Positions 1-8,709 of a stretch of DNA of 42,033 nucleotides are shown in pieces (the first letter of the stretch is position 1; each line of letters begins with the position of its first letter). The position numbers and the translations under genes are program-made. Origin of the DNA: Lacrimispora saccharolytica (GTDB taxonomy: Bacteria > Bacillota > Clostridia > Lachnospirales > Lachnospiraceae); NCBI GenBank assembly GCA_016899975.1, contig JACJJN010000029.1, positions 1-42,033 on the forward strand. Reading direction: 5' to 3'. Under the pieces are notes generated by a model, which ran no database searches, was not told where the DNA came from, and saw only the letters and a list, made by a program, of their open reading frames with translations.

Positions 1-150
1 TGTTTGTTGGTACTTCAATTATACATCATTCTACAGAGGGTGTCTTTCTTTTGTGCAATATTTTGGATTTGCTCATTCATAGTTATATTATAATGTATAT
101 CAATTATTTATCATGCTTTTCTTTATTTTCTTAAAAACTTTCTCTATTTT

Positions 151-210
151 CAACAAAACCCCCGCCACAACACGCGCCTGCAAATCAGGCACATATCATG
201 GCGAGGGTTT
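151..210 (-). terminator. Rho-independent terminator of glyS
   Basis: Read on the minus strand, an 11-bp stem (half-sites 199-209 and 157-167, one G-T pair) encloses a smaller GCCTG/CAGGC hairpin and ends in a short T-rich tract (GTTTTGTTG). It lies about 40 nt past the glyS stop. From position 1 to 150 I see only AT-rich DNA and no convincing gene. Confidence 0.75.
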
Positions 211-247
211 CTACTCTCATTTCAAAAAGTCAATTTTCAATTATGCA

Positions 248-1642
248 TCAGAACACAAACTTCTCCGCAAAGTAAGCATCCAGATCCTCAATCTTGATTC
301 TCTCCTGCTCCATCGTATCACGGTCGCGGACGGTTACCGCTCCATCGTTCTCGGAATCGAAATCGTAGGTCACGCAGAACGGTGTTCCGATCTCGTCCTG
401 ACGGCGGTATCTCTTTCCGATGTTTCCGCGGTCATCAAACTCGCAGTTATATTTCTTGGACAGCTGAGCGAAGATTTTCTCCGCGCCCTCGTTCAGTTTC
501 TTGGAGAGCGGCAGCACACCGATCTTCACCGGAGCCAGCGCCGGATGGAAATGAAGCACGGTACGCACATCATTCTTCTCCGCATCCAGAACTTCCTCAT
601 CATAAGCGCTGCACAGGAACGCCAGAACCATACGGTCCGCGCCCAGAGACGGCTCGATAACATACGGAAGATATTTCTTGTTCTTTGTATCGTCAAAGTA
701 GGTCAGATCCTGTCCGGAAATATTCTGATGACAGGTCAGATCATAATCGGTACGGTCTGCGATTCCCCACAGCTCGCCCCATCCGAACGGGAACAGGAAT
801 TCCACGTCAGTGGTCGCCTTGCTGTAGAAGCTCAGTTCTTCCTTCTCATGGTCACGGTAACGTACCTCATCGTCTTTCAGTCCCAGGTTATGCAGCCAGT
901 CCAGACAGAACTGTTTCCAGTACGCAAACCATTCCAGATCTGTGTCCGGCTCGCAGAAAAATTCAAGCTCCATCTGCTCGAACTCACGGGTACGGAACGT
1001 AAAGTTTCCAGGAGTGATCTCGTTGCGGAAAGATTTACCGATCTGTCCGATTCCGAACGGAATTTTCTTTCTGGAAGTTCTCTGCACGTTCTTGAAGTTT
1101 ACAAAGATACCCTGTGCAGTCTCCGGACGAAGATATACGGTGTTCTTCGCATCCTCGGTAACACCCTGGAACGTCTTGAACATCAGGTTGAACTGACGGA
1201 TATCGGTGAAATTATGCTTTCCGCAGGTCGGACACGGAATCTGGTGTTCCTCGATGAAGTTCTTCATCTGCTCCTGGCTCCAGGCGTCCACGCTGCCTTC
1301 CAGCTGGATGCCTTTCTCTGCCGCATAGTCCTCGATCACTTTATCGGCACGGAAACGCTCATGGCACTCACGGCAGTCCATCAGCGGATCAGAGAATCCG
1401 CCCAGATGTCCGGAAGCCACCCATGTCTGCGGGTTCATCAGGATCGCACAGTCCACGCCCACGTTGTATGGGTTCTCCATGATGAATTTCTGCCACCATG
1501 CTCTCTTTACATTGTTCTTCAGTTCCACTCCCAGCGGGCCGTAATCCCAGGTATTGGCAAGTCCGCCGTAGATTTCAGAACCCGGATACACGAAGCCTCT
1601 GGATTTCGCCAGAGCCACAATCTTATCCATTGTCTTTTCCAT
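248..1642 (-). CDS. glyS: Glycyl-tRNA synthetase, single-chain (dimeric) type
   Basis: Class II aminoacyl-tRNA synthetase that charges tRNA-Gly in the cytoplasm. The 464-residue protein has the N-terminus typical of the single-polypeptide GlyRS ([20 protein letters not shown]), an insert with paired cysteines (CREC, CPTC), the class II stretch [14 protein letters not shown], and a C-terminal anticodon-binding domain. Length fits this type; the alpha2beta2 type would be two genes. The open frame extends upstream to 1765, but that part overlaps the lipoprotein gene and runs through a repeat. The ATG at 1642 has ACAGGAG about 10 nt before it, so I take that start. It ends at a clear terminator. 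Two tRNA-Gly genes lie at 8.9 kb and a third at 38.4 kb. Identity is secure. Confidence 0.96.
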   Translation of the reverse strand: MEKTMDKIVALAKSRGFVYPGSEIYGGLANTWDYGPLGVELKNNVKRAWWQKFIMENPYNVGVDCAILMNPQTWVASGHLGGFSDPLMDCRECHERFRADKVIEDYAAEKGIQLEGSVDAWSQEQMKNFIEEHQIPCPTCGKHNFTDIRQFNLMFKTFQGVTEDAKNTVYLRPETAQGIFVNFKNVQRTSRKKIPFGIGQIGKSFRNEITPGNFTFRTREFEQMELEFFCEPDTDLEWFAYWKQFCLDWLHNLGLKDDEVRYRDHEKEELSFYSKATTDVEFLFPFGWGELWGIADRTDYDLTCHQNISGQDLTYFDDTKNKKYLPYVIEPSLGADRMVLAFLCSAYDEEVLDAEKNDVRTVLHFHPALAPVKIGVLPLSKKLNEGAEKIFAQLSKKYNCEFDDRGNIGKRYRRQDEIGTPFCVTYDFDSENDGAVTVRDRDTMEQERIKIEDLDAYFAEKFVF

Positions 1643-1681
1643 AATTTTCAAACTCCTGTCTGCTTTTTTGATTTCTGCGGA

Positions 1682-1737
1682 CAACGAGCCAAGCGGACAT
1701 GCTTGCATGTCCATTTGGCGACTGCCGCAAGAGTCAA
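1682..1737. repeat. 56-bp hairpin repeat, family 1, copy A
   Basis: 53 of 56 positions match the copy at 2400-2455. The core GGACATG-CTTG-CATGTCC is a perfect 7-bp stem with a 4-nt loop, extended by GCCAA/TTGGC arms across a short mismatch. It sits in the gap between the lipoprotein stop and the glyS start. No T-tract follows on either strand, so it does not look like a simple terminator. Confidence 0.85.
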
Positions 1738-1751
1738 TTTTGACTGTTCTC

Positions 1752-2375
1752 TCAATAGATGACATATGCCTTCTCAGAAGTCACAACGCCTACCTCCTGA
1801 TTGATATTTTCCTCTGTCACTTCGGCTGTCGTCTCCGACGTGATGGTCACGTTGGAAGAAACGTACAGCACCGGCGATTCTGTCAGGATCTGGATCGGTT
1901 CCTCAAAGATCACCACATGATAATCCGGATGTTCCGAAAGGACTTCGGAAATGGTTGTTTCCGTCCCTTCCGCATCCAGAAAGGTTCCTGAAAAATCATA
2001 TCCTTTTTCCTGCGCCTGCGCAAGGGTTCCGGCGAAAAAATCGGTCCGGTGGTAACCGGCATACTGTTCGCAGTCCGAATATCTCAGCTGGATTTCCACC
2101 TGGTCTTTGGAGATATTCACCCCGGAAACGGTCACCGATTCTTCTCCGGTTTCCTCATTGTACGCCGCCGCGTCCTCCTCGACAAAGGCCTTCAGTTCAC
2201 TTTCCGAATAAGTATCTTCCTCTGCGTATGCCTCGACGATCGCCTCCTGGATCACGCCGTTGTCCGGATCCGCGTAGACCGTCGTCTGATCCACACGATC
2301 CAGTCTGCCGCAGCCTGTCACAAGGACAGCTGCGGCAGCAGCACACAGAAAAAGATTCTTTCTGTTATTTCTCAT
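1752..2375 (-). CDS. Uncharacterised lipoprotein
   Basis: A 207-residue protein that I do not recognise by family. The N-terminus has basic residues (MRNNRKN), a hydrophobic stretch and a lipobox VTGC with the lipidated cysteine at residue 22, so it should be exported and anchored on the outer face of the membrane. The mature part is acidic and rich in Glu, Thr and Val, with an elongated Glu-rich helix around residues 40-70 and a probable beta-rich C-terminal half. An AGAGGAA site precedes the ATG. It lies between purA and glyS on the same strand, bracketed on both sides by copies of the 56-bp repeat, so it may be transcribed with purA. No catalytic motif is visible and no function is proposed. 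Confidence 0.8.
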   Translation of the reverse strand: MRNNRKNLFLCAAAAAVLVTGCGRLDRVDQTTVYADPDNGVIQEAIVEAYAEEDTYSESELKAFVEEDAAAYNEETGEESVTVSGVNISKDQVEIQLRYSDCEQYAGYHRTDFFAGTLAQAQEKGYDFSGTFLDAEGTETTISEVLSEHPDYHVVIFEEPIQILTESPVLYVSSNVTITSETTAEVTEENINQEVGVVTSEKAYVIY

Positions 2376-2399
2376 TCAGTTCCTCTTTATTCCCGCGAG

Positions 2400-2455
2400 C
2401 AACGAGCCAAACGGACATGCTTGCATGTCCATTTGGCGACTGCCGCGAGGGTCAA
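2400..2455. repeat. 56-bp hairpin repeat, family 1, copy B
   Basis: Second copy of the repeat at 1682-1737, in the same orientation, in the gap between the purA stop and the lipoprotein start. The perfect GGACATG/CATGTCC stem is unchanged; the three differences lie at one arm position and in the 3' flank. CCGCGAG occurs as a direct repeat on both sides of this copy. Confidence 0.85.
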
Positions 2456-2499
2456 ATACCCCGCAGCTCTGCTGCACTGCAAATTTGATTCTCTATAGC

Positions 2500-3795
2500 T
2501 TACTGTGGGGTTTTTGACTTGGTGCGGTAAATGATGTCGTCTCTTCCCGGACCATTGGAGATCATGGTGATCGGGAATCCAATCTCTTTTTCGATAAATT
2601 CGATATAATTGCGGCAGTTCTCCGGCAGCTCCTCGTAGGTGCGGATTCCGCGGATATCGCATTTCCATCCCGGCAGTGTCTTCAGGATCGGTTTTGCCTT
2701 CTCCAGAAGTCCTGTGTTCGGGAAATCATCCACTCGTTTTCCATCCACTTCGTATGCAACGCATACCGGGATTTCATCCAGATATCCCAGAACATCCAGT
2801 ACCGTAAACGCCACGTCTGTGCTTCCCTGGATCCGGCAGCCATATCTGGAAGCCACACAGTCAAACCATCCCATACGTCTCGGACGTCCGGTGAGTGCGC
2901 CGTACTCTCCGCCGTCTCCTCCGCGGCGGCGCAGTTCATCTGCTTCCTCGCCGAAGATCTCGGATACGAAAGCTCCCGCTCCTACTGCACTGGAGTAAGC
3001 CTTGCATACGGTGATGATCTGCTTGATCTCGTATGGCGGAACGCCTGCTCCGATCGCGCCGTAGCCAGCCAGTGTGGAAGAAGAGGTAACCATCGGGTAA
3101 ATACCGTGATCCGGGTCTTTCAGAGAGCCCAGCTGTCCCTCCAGCAGGATCTCTTTTCCTTCCTGGATCGCATTCCACAGGAACGCGGAGGTATCACATA
3201 CGTATGGCTCTACCATCTTTTTGTACTCCATCAGCTCCTCATAGAGTGCATCCGCATCCAGCAGCGGTTTGTGGTACAGGTGCTCCAGCAGCACGTTCTT
3301 CGTCTCGCAGACGTTTTTCAGTTTCTCTTTCAGACGGTCATCGTCAAACAGCTCGTTGACCTGAAAACCGATCTTCGCATATTTATCCGAGTAGAACGGG
3401 GCGATTCCTGATTTGGTGGAACCAAAGGAATTTTTGCCCAGACGCTCTTCCTCGTACTGGTCAAACAGGATATGATAAGGCATTACCATCTGTGCCCGGT
3501 CGGAAATCTTAATTTTCGGCATCGGAACGCCTTTTGAAACAATCTCATTCAGTTCATTGAACAGTACCGGGATATTCAGCGCCACACCGTTTCCGATGAC
3601 ACTTGTAGTATGGTCATAGAAAACACCGGACGGCAGGGTATGAAGCGCAAACTTTCCGTAATCGTTCACGATGGTGTGTCCTGCGTTGGCACCACCCTGA
3701 AAACGTACGATAATGTCAGCTTCCTTTCCCAACATATCGGTAATCTTACCTTTTCCTTCGTCTCCCCAGTTTGCTCCCACTACAGCCTTGATCAT
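2500..3795 (-). CDS. purA: Adenylosuccinate synthetase
   Basis: Joins IMP and aspartate with GTP to give adenylosuccinate, the first committed step from IMP to AMP. At 431 residues it has normal length. The GTP/IMP-binding loop GDEGKGK is at residues 11-17, with the catalytic Asp at 12 and the His in GGANAGHT at about 40. The C-terminal region carries the expected GPGRDD. An AGGAGG site precedes the ATG at 3795. It follows purB in the same direction with a 240-bp gap that holds a degenerate composite repeat (about 3845-3940), so it may be read from the purB promoter or from its own; no strong promoter was found in the gap. Identity is secure. Confidence 0.97.
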   Translation of the reverse strand: MIKAVVGANWGDEGKGKITDMLGKEADIIVRFQGGANAGHTIVNDYGKFALHTLPSGVFYDHTTSVIGNGVALNIPVLFNELNEIVSKGVPMPKIKISDRAQMVMPYHILFDQYEEERLGKNSFGSTKSGIAPFYSDKYAKIGFQVNELFDDDRLKEKLKNVCETKNVLLEHLYHKPLLDADALYEELMEYKKMVEPYVCDTSAFLWNAIQEGKEILLEGQLGSLKDPDHGIYPMVTSSSTLAGYGAIGAGVPPYEIKQIITVCKAYSSAVGAGAFVSEIFGEEADELRRRGGDGGEYGALTGRPRRMGWFDCVASRYGCRIQGSTDVAFTVLDVLGYLDEIPVCVAYEVDGKRVDDFPNTGLLEKAKPILKTLPGWKCDIRGIRTYEELPENCRNYIEFIEKEIGFPITMISNGPGRDDIIYRTKSKTPQ

Positions 3796-3844
3796 TTGAC
3801 ATCCTCCTAATCACATTTCGTTTTTCTGAGGTTCTTCCTTATCG

Positions 3845-3940
3845 CGTAAAGCCATTCAACCAACAGAACAGCCGCTGCATTCGTCCATAGATATCGCATC
3901 GCGACGGGGCGGACGTCCACAGGCACCACAAGGATTCCCA
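3845..3940 (+). repeat. Composite structured repeat, family 2, degenerate copy
   Basis: Read on the plus strand this aligns with the minus strand of 39905-40023. A degraded first hairpin (TTCAACC...CAGAAC) is followed by a second: CGTCC (3882-3886) pairing with GGACG, around an inner TCGC-ATC-GCGA. In the second hairpin roughly 30 of 43 positions match the other copy, and bases that differ still allow pairing. It lies in the untranslated gap upstream of purA. Confidence 0.55.
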
Positions 3941-4036
3941 CGAAATTATTCTATCATATTTCTATCATTAGGGAAACTTATAATTACTTATAAATTTTAA
4001 ACCTTTATTACTGTCAGTTATAAATCACAGCAGAAT

Positions 4037-5473
4037 TTATACGTTGATTTCCGCAGTCATTCCCAGGACTTCCCGGTTTTTCTCCAGCACCGGCTGTACG
4101 ACATTCTTCAGGAATGCGTCTACCTGTACGCTGGCACGTCCGGTATATTTGGACGGATCCATGGTCTTCTCCAGTTCTTCTCTGGAAAGGTTGAACATCG
4201 GATCCTCAGCGATCAGATCCAGCAGATCGTTGTCCCGTCCTTCTTCCTTCACATGTTTTCCTGCGATCATGGACAGCTCACGGATTCTCTCATGCAGTTC
4301 CTGACGGTCGCCGCCTGCCTTTACCGCATCCATCATGATATTTTCCGTCGCCATAAACGGAAGCTCCGCCATCATATGCTTGCGGATTACCTTCGGATAT
4401 ACCACCAGACCGTCCACAACGTTCAGACACAGATCCAGGATACCGTCAATTGCCAGGAATCCTTCCGGAATGCTGAGACGTTTGTTGGCGGAATCGTCCA
4501 GGGTACGTTCAAACCACTGGGTTGCGGAGGTGATCGCCGGATTCAGCGCGTCGGTGATCACATATCTGGACAGGGAAGCGATCCGCTCGCTTCTCATCGG
4601 GTTTCTCTTATACGCCATCGCCGAAGAACCGATCTGGCCCTTCTCAAACGGCTCTTCCACTTCCTTCAGATGCTGCAGCAGGCGGATATCGTTGGAAAAC
4701 TTCGTCGCGCTGGCTGCAATGCCTGCCAGGATATTCAGGACTCTTGTGTCCACCTTGCGGGAATAGGTCTGTCCGGATACCGGATAGCAGTTCTTGAAGC
4801 CCATTTTTTCCGCGATCATCGGGTCGATCTTATCGATCGTCTCCTGATCTCCGTCAAACAGCTCCAGGAAGCTTGCCTGTGTACCGGTGGTTCCCTTGCT
4901 TCCCAACAGTTTCAGCGTGCTCTGTACGTACTCCAGATCTTCCAGATCCATCAGGAACTCCTGCATCCACAGCGTTGCGCGCTTGCCCACGGTCGTAGGC
5001 TGTGCCGGCTGGAAATGGGTAAATGCCAGCGTCGGCTGATCTTTATATTTATCTGCAAACTTTGCCAGTTCAGCGATCACATTGACCAGTTTTTTCTTCA
5101 CCAGCTTCAGCGCCTCGTTCATCACGATGATGTCCGTGTTGTCTCCCACATAGCAGCTGGTAGCTCCCAGATGGATGATTCCCTTTGCTTTCGGACACTG
5201 AACACCGTAAGCGTAAACGTGTGACATAACGTCATGGCGGCATTCTTTTTCTCTTGCCTTCGCCACGTCATAGTTGATGTCGTCCGCGTGGGCTTTCAGC
5301 TCGTCAATCTGTTCCTGTGTGATCGGAAGTCCCAGCTCTTTCTCCGTCTCCGCAAGTGCAATCCACAGCTTTCTCCAGGTACGGAATTTCATATCCGGAG
5401 AGAAAATATACTGCATCTCTTTGCTTGCGTAGCGCTCTGAAAGAGGACTCTGATATCTGTCTGTTTGGCTCAT
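4037..5473 (-). CDS. purB: Adenylosuccinate lyase
   Basis: Fumarase/aspartase superfamily enzyme acting twice in purine synthesis: it cleaves SAICAR to AICAR and adenylosuccinate to AMP, releasing fumarate. The protein has 478 residues. The superfamily signature GSSAMAYKRNPMRSER is at 282-297, the THFQPAQPTT motif at about 152-161, and the GATSCYVGDNTD substrate loop at about 103-114. The ATG follows an AGGAGAAAG site. A very good sigma-A promoter lies about 120 nt upstream (5593-5621), so it starts a transcription unit that may include purA. Length and motifs match the form typical of Clostridia and eukaryotes. Identity is secure. Confidence 0.97.
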   Translation of the reverse strand: MSQTDRYQSPLSERYASKEMQYIFSPDMKFRTWRKLWIALAETEKELGLPITQEQIDELKAHADDINYDVAKAREKECRHDVMSHVYAYGVQCPKAKGIIHLGATSCYVGDNTDIIVMNEALKLVKKKLVNVIAELAKFADKYKDQPTLAFTHFQPAQPTTVGKRATLWMQEFLMDLEDLEYVQSTLKLLGSKGTTGTQASFLELFDGDQETIDKIDPMIAEKMGFKNCYPVSGQTYSRKVDTRVLNILAGIAASATKFSNDIRLLQHLKEVEEPFEKGQIGSSAMAYKRNPMRSERIASLSRYVITDALNPAITSATQWFERTLDDSANKRLSIPEGFLAIDGILDLCLNVVDGLVVYPKVIRKHMMAELPFMATENIMMDAVKAGGDRQELHERIRELSMIAGKHVKEEGRDNDLLDLIAEDPMFNLSREELEKTMDPSKYTGRASVQVDAFLKNVVQPVLEKNREVLGMTAEINV

Positions 5474-5592
5474 AGATCTTTCTCCTGTTCTTCATCGGGA
5501 TATTGTCCCCGTTGCCGGGGAATTTCTTCTTTTCATGAAAAAGACATCGTCCGCACGGTTATGTCAGATGATGTCATATTCCTGCAAAACCA

Positions 5593-5621
5593 AGTATAAC
5601 GCATCGGATACTCAAAAGCAA
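5593..5621 (-). promoter_or_regulatory. Sigma-A promoter of purB
   Basis: On the minus strand TTGCTT (5621-5616), a 17-nt spacer, then TATACT (5598-5593). The predicted start near 5586 leaves a leader of about 110 nt before purB. Confidence 0.75.
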
Positions 5622-5633
5622 GTATTTCCCTTT

Positions 5634-6758
5634 CTACTCAATGTAGATTCTCGGAACACGTTTGCCGATATTGCAGACCATTTCATAATTGAAACGCATT
5701 GCGGGATCCGCAATGTCTTCCATCGTGATTCTTTCCTCGCCGTCACGGCCCACCAGTGTGACGAGGTCTTCCACCTTCACATCCGGAATTCCAGTCACAT
5801 CCACCATCATCTGGTCCATGCAGACCCGCCCAAGGATCGGCGCATATTTTCCGTGGATCAGAACCGATCCTCTGCCGGAAAGCGCCCGGGGATAGCCGTC
5901 CGCATAGCCGACGCTGACCGTCGCGATCCTGGTCACCGGCCGGCTGGTGGTAAAGGTCGCTCCATAGCCGACGCTGACACCTGCCTCCACGTCCTTCACA
6001 TGAATGACATGCGCCTTCCACTCCATCGCGGGAATCAGATCCAGACGTTCCTTCATCACTTCCTCCGACGGATACATACCATAAGTGATGATGCCTGACC
6101 GTACCATATCAAAACGATACCGGTCAAATTCCATAATTCCTGCGGAATTGCAGATATGGCGGATGGGAATGTTCACCTTCCGTTCTTCCAGATACCGGTA
6201 CATCCGTTCAAACTTGTCCAGCTGCATCCGGCAGTACGACTTGTCCTCCTGGTCTGCACAGGAAAAATGAGTAAAGATACCTTCCATCTCCAGATGAGGA
6301 AATCCGGCGATCTGCGCGATACGATCCGCTTCATCCTCTCTCACCTGAAAACCGATGCGGGTCATCCCCGTATCCACTCCAATATGGATTTTCGCCCGCT
6401 TTCCTGCCTGTGCGGCAGCCTGTTCCAGGGCCTCCGCCTGATCCAGGCTGTCAATAGTCTGGGTGATCTCATACCGGACCAGTTCCGGATACTGCGACGG
6501 GGAAACGTAGCTCAGGATCAGGATCGGACGGGTAATCCCGCCCTCTCTCAGTTCCACCGCTTCCTCCAGGGTCGCAACCGCAAAATAGTTCACCCGGGGC
6601 TCCAGATACTTTCCCACCCGGCAGGCTCCGTGCCCGTAGGCATCCGCCTTGATCACCGCCAGCAGCTTCACGCCGGGAGCCAGACGTTTCCGCACTTCAT
6701 CAATATTATGGCCGATGGCAGGCAGCGAAACCTGCGCATAGCAGCGTAAATATTCCAC
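5634..6758 (-). CDS. alr: Alanine racemase
   Basis: PLP enzyme that makes D-alanine for peptidoglycan. The fold type III barrel starts at once; the PLP lysine is in AVIKADAYGHG (about residue 37), the second catalytic residue is the Tyr of SVGYGATF, and the C-terminal beta domain contains VCMDQMMVDVT. Two GTG starts are possible. The one at 6785 overlaps the stop of the upstream Lrp gene but has its Shine-Dalgarno sequence touching the start codon; the one at 6758 has AAGGGA six bases away, so I chose 6758 (374 residues). The gene sits directly downstream of an Lrp/AsnC regulator and should be co-transcribed with it. Identity is secure; the start is likely but not certain. Confidence 0.93.
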   Translation of the reverse strand: MEYLRCYAQVSLPAIGHNIDEVRKRLAPGVKLLAVIKADAYGHGACRVGKYLEPRVNYFAVATLEEAVELREGGITRPILILSYVSPSQYPELVRYEITQTIDSLDQAEALEQAAAQAGKRAKIHIGVDTGMTRIGFQVREDEADRIAQIAGFPHLEMEGIFTHFSCADQEDKSYCRMQLDKFERMYRYLEERKVNIPIRHICNSAGIMEFDRYRFDMVRSGIITYGMYPSEEVMKERLDLIPAMEWKAHVIHVKDVEAGVSVGYGATFTTSRPVTRIATVSVGYADGYPRALSGRGSVLIHGKYAPILGRVCMDQMMVDVTGIPDVKVEDLVTLVGRDGEERITMEDIADPAMRFNYEMVCNIGKRVPRIYIE

Positions 6759-6781
6759 GTTCTTTCCCTTCTTTCCTGTTT

Positions 6782-7234
6782 TCACTCCGGTCTGCGAATC
6801 GCGGAATAAATATTTTTTACTGTTTTCAGCACCACATGGGTACGGGTTGCCGAAACACCGGTCAGACTCATCACCTGACGGTGGATATCCTCCAGTTCCT
6901 CTGAGGAACGGCAGGATATCTTCAGCAGAAGATCAAAGTCTCCCGTCTGATAATAACAGGACACAATGCTGTCCATTCCCTGAATCTGCTCTGCAAACGC
7001 ATCAAAGAATTTGGGATGCTCCAGGCTGACCTCCATCATCGCGGTCATCTCATTGCCGGTCTTTTTTTCATTGACAATGATCGTGTATTCTTTGATGACA
7101 CCGGTCTCTTCCATTTTTCTTATTCGCTCAATAACAGCAGAGACAGACAGGTGGATTTCCTTGCTGATGTTGGACGCCGTCTCTCTGGCATTTTTCTGCA
7201 GGATCCGCAGAATCTTATAATCAATACCGTCCAT
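6782..7234 (-). CDS. Lrp/AsnC-family transcriptional regulator
   Basis: A 150-residue regulator of the feast/famine type. Residues 1-60 form the AsnC winged helix (MDGIDYKILRILQKNAR, then SVSAVIERIRKME); residues 65-145 form the ligand-sensing RAM domain (DFDLLLKISCRS, then GVSATRTHVVLKTVK). Family members bind amino acids and form octamers on DNA. The stop codon is within 30 nt of the alr start, so this regulator is the first gene of an lrp-alr unit; control by alanine would be a natural guess but is inference. It has its own extended -10 promoter and a structured 5' leader of about 130 nt that could act as an attenuator. Confidence 0.92.
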   Translation of the reverse strand: MDGIDYKILRILQKNARETASNISKEIHLSVSAVIERIRKMEETGVIKEYTIIVNEKKTGNEMTAMMEVSLEHPKFFDAFAEQIQGMDSIVSCYYQTGDFDLLLKISCRSSEELEDIHRQVMSLTGVSATRTHVVLKTVKNIYSAIRRPE

Positions 7235-7269
7235 TCATTTTTCCTCCCATAGTATTAAAGGCTGATTGA

Positions 7270-7366
7270 AATAAACAAAAGGCTGAATCCAGAGCCTAAG
7301 CCTAAGATCTGTGCTGCCGTTTCTCCGGATTTTCAGCCTGAGAAACGGCGGCTCTGTTTTCAGCCA
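7270..7366 (-). promoter_or_regulatory. Structured leader / possible attenuator upstream of the lrp-like gene and alr
   Basis: In the minus-strand transcript GGCTGAA...AGAGCC (7365-7350) pairs with GGCTCT...TTCAGCC (7296-7281), immediately followed by TTTTGTTTATTT. Inside is a perfect 10-bp stem, GCCGTTTCTC (7349-7340) with GAGAAACGGC (7325-7316). The loop of that stem contains GGCTGAAAATCC, which can pair instead with GGATTCAGCC, the 3' arm of the outer stem. Two exclusive folds, one terminator-like, suggest attenuation; it matches no riboswitch class I know. Confidence 0.5.
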
Positions 7367-7376
7367 GTCTTTATAT

Positions 7377-7404
7377 ATTATAACAAATTTTATGCGTAAG
7401 TCTA
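7377..7404 (-). promoter_or_regulatory. Promoter of the lrp-alr unit (extended -10)
   Basis: On the minus strand TAGACT (7404-7399), a 16-nt spacer, then TATAAT (7382-7377) preceded by TGT, giving an extended -10. The predicted start is near 7370. Confidence 0.7.
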
Positions 7405-7478
7405 CTACTTCACAAAATTTTTATTTGTTATTTCCCAATCTACGGTAACCCTTTGTCTCTGCCTCCTGCCGTGGAATG

Positions 7479-8600
7479 TCAGTCCTGAAATTCCTCCTGA
7501 ATTTCCAGCATCATCGCGCTGATTCCGATATGCTGCGGACAGACTTTCTCACACCTGCGGCAGCGGATGCACGCGTCCGCTTTCGTTTCCTGTGCTTTAT
7601 AAAGCTCCTTCGCCGCATTTTTTCCGTCGGTGGCTGTCCGGTTGTAAATGGAAAAAATTTCCGGAATATTGATGCCGGACGGACATGGCATACAGTATTC
7701 ACAGCGGGTACATTTCACAAGCGCCATGGTGTTGAAAATTTCTCCGGCACGGCAATACATCTCCATGTCCTCTTCTTTCAGCATTCCCACATGGGAACGG
7801 GAAGCGTATTCCAGATTTTCCTCCACCTGCTGCTCCGTACTCATGCCGCTGAGCACCACGCTGACCTCCGGACGGTTCCACAGGAAATCCAGCGCCCACT
7901 CTGCCGGCTTTTTCTCTTTCGGGAACACCTCCGCCAGATGAGGCGCCGGCACCGCCAGCTTTCCTCCCCGAAGCGGTTCCATGATAACCACTCCCAGTCC
8001 TTTGCTGGCCGCATACTCCAGGCCTGCCGTTCCTGCCTGCTCTTCCGTGTCCGCATAATTGTACTGGATCTGGCAGAAATCCCAGTCATAGAAATCAACG
8101 ATTTCACGGAAGACCTCCAGGTCATCATGAAAAGAAAATCCAATGTGACGGATCTTTCCCGCTGCCTTTGCACGCTCCATACAGGAGATCAGATCAAACT
8201 TCTTCACGATCTCCTCAAACCGCTGCCGGTTCAGTGCATGAAGCAGATAAAAATCAACATACTCCACGCCGAGCTTTTCCAGCTGTTCCTCCAGATACTG
8301 ATCGAAATCCTCCTGCTTCTTCAGCATCCACACCGGACATTTCGTCGCAAGATAAACCTTTTCCCGGTAGCCATCCTTCAACGCTTTGCCAACGACGCGC
8401 TCGCTTTGTCCCTCGTGGTAAGGATACGCTGTGTCAATATAATTGACTCCCTGGTCAATGGCATGGCGCACCATAGCCACTGCACGATCCTCATCGATCA
8501 CATCTTTTTCCTCTCTGCTGACCACCGGAAGTCTCATACATCCGAAGCCAAGCGCAGAAACTTCTACTCCATCCAGATTTCCAAATTTACGATACTGCAT
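7479..8600 (-). CDS. Aldo/keto reductase with C-terminal ferredoxin-type 4Fe-4S domain
   Basis: A 373-residue oxidoreductase. Residues 1-270 form an AKR barrel (GFGCMRLP near residue 18, YIDTAYPYHEG with the catalytic Asp/Tyr, then the Lys of YLATKCP); the C-terminal third has one cysteine set CTRCEYCMPCP and another CIRCRRCEKVC, as in ferredoxin-type iron-sulfur domains. This matches the clostridial predicted AKR-ferredoxin family; the substrate is unknown and electron transfer through the clusters is inferred. An AGGAGGG site precedes the ATG. It is a single-gene unit with its own promoter (8681-8709), unrelated to the tRNA genes that diverge from it. Confidence 0.9.
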   Translation of the reverse strand: MQYRKFGNLDGVEVSALGFGCMRLPVVSREEKDVIDEDRAVAMVRHAIDQGVNYIDTAYPYHEGQSERVVGKALKDGYREKVYLATKCPVWMLKKQEDFDQYLEEQLEKLGVEYVDFYLLHALNRQRFEEIVKKFDLISCMERAKAAGKIRHIGFSFHDDLEVFREIVDFYDWDFCQIQYNYADTEEQAGTAGLEYAASKGLGVVIMEPLRGGKLAVPAPHLAEVFPKEKKPAEWALDFLWNRPEVSVVLSGMSTEQQVEENLEYASRSHVGMLKEEDMEMYCRAGEIFNTMALVKCTRCEYCMPCPSGINIPEIFSIYNRTATDGKNAAKELYKAQETKADACIRCRRCEKVCPQHIGISAMMLEIQEEFQD

Positions 8601-8680
8601 AAAAACCCTCCTGCTTTTCCTATGTATTTTTCCTATATTCTGGTCCCCGTCCTTATTTTCTGACGAAAACCTTCCATTTC

Positions 8681-8709
8681 AGTATATCTCATGAAAAAGC
8701 TCCGCGCAA
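8681..8709 (-). promoter_or_regulatory. Promoter of the aldo/keto reductase
   Basis: On the minus strand TTGCGC (8709-8704), a 17-nt spacer, TATACT (8686-8681). The -35 box overlaps the outer arm of the family-3 repeat hairpin, so the repeat may have supplied part of this promoter. Confidence 0.55.

Noticed and set aside
113-1762. A 549-codon open frame on the plus strand opposite glyS
   Set aside because: It is the antisense shadow of a secure aminoacyl-tRNA synthetase gene, has an Arg/Leu/Ser-rich composition and no ribosome binding site or known motif.
1682-2455. The two 56-bp repeats as a CRISPR array
   Set aside because: Only two copies, 718 bp apart with a gene between them; no spacer regularity and no cas genes.
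3942-4036. A purA promoter in the AT-rich gap after purB
   Set aside because: CTGACA at 4017-4012 on the minus strand has only weak -10 candidates at the wrong distance; read-through from purB is as likely.
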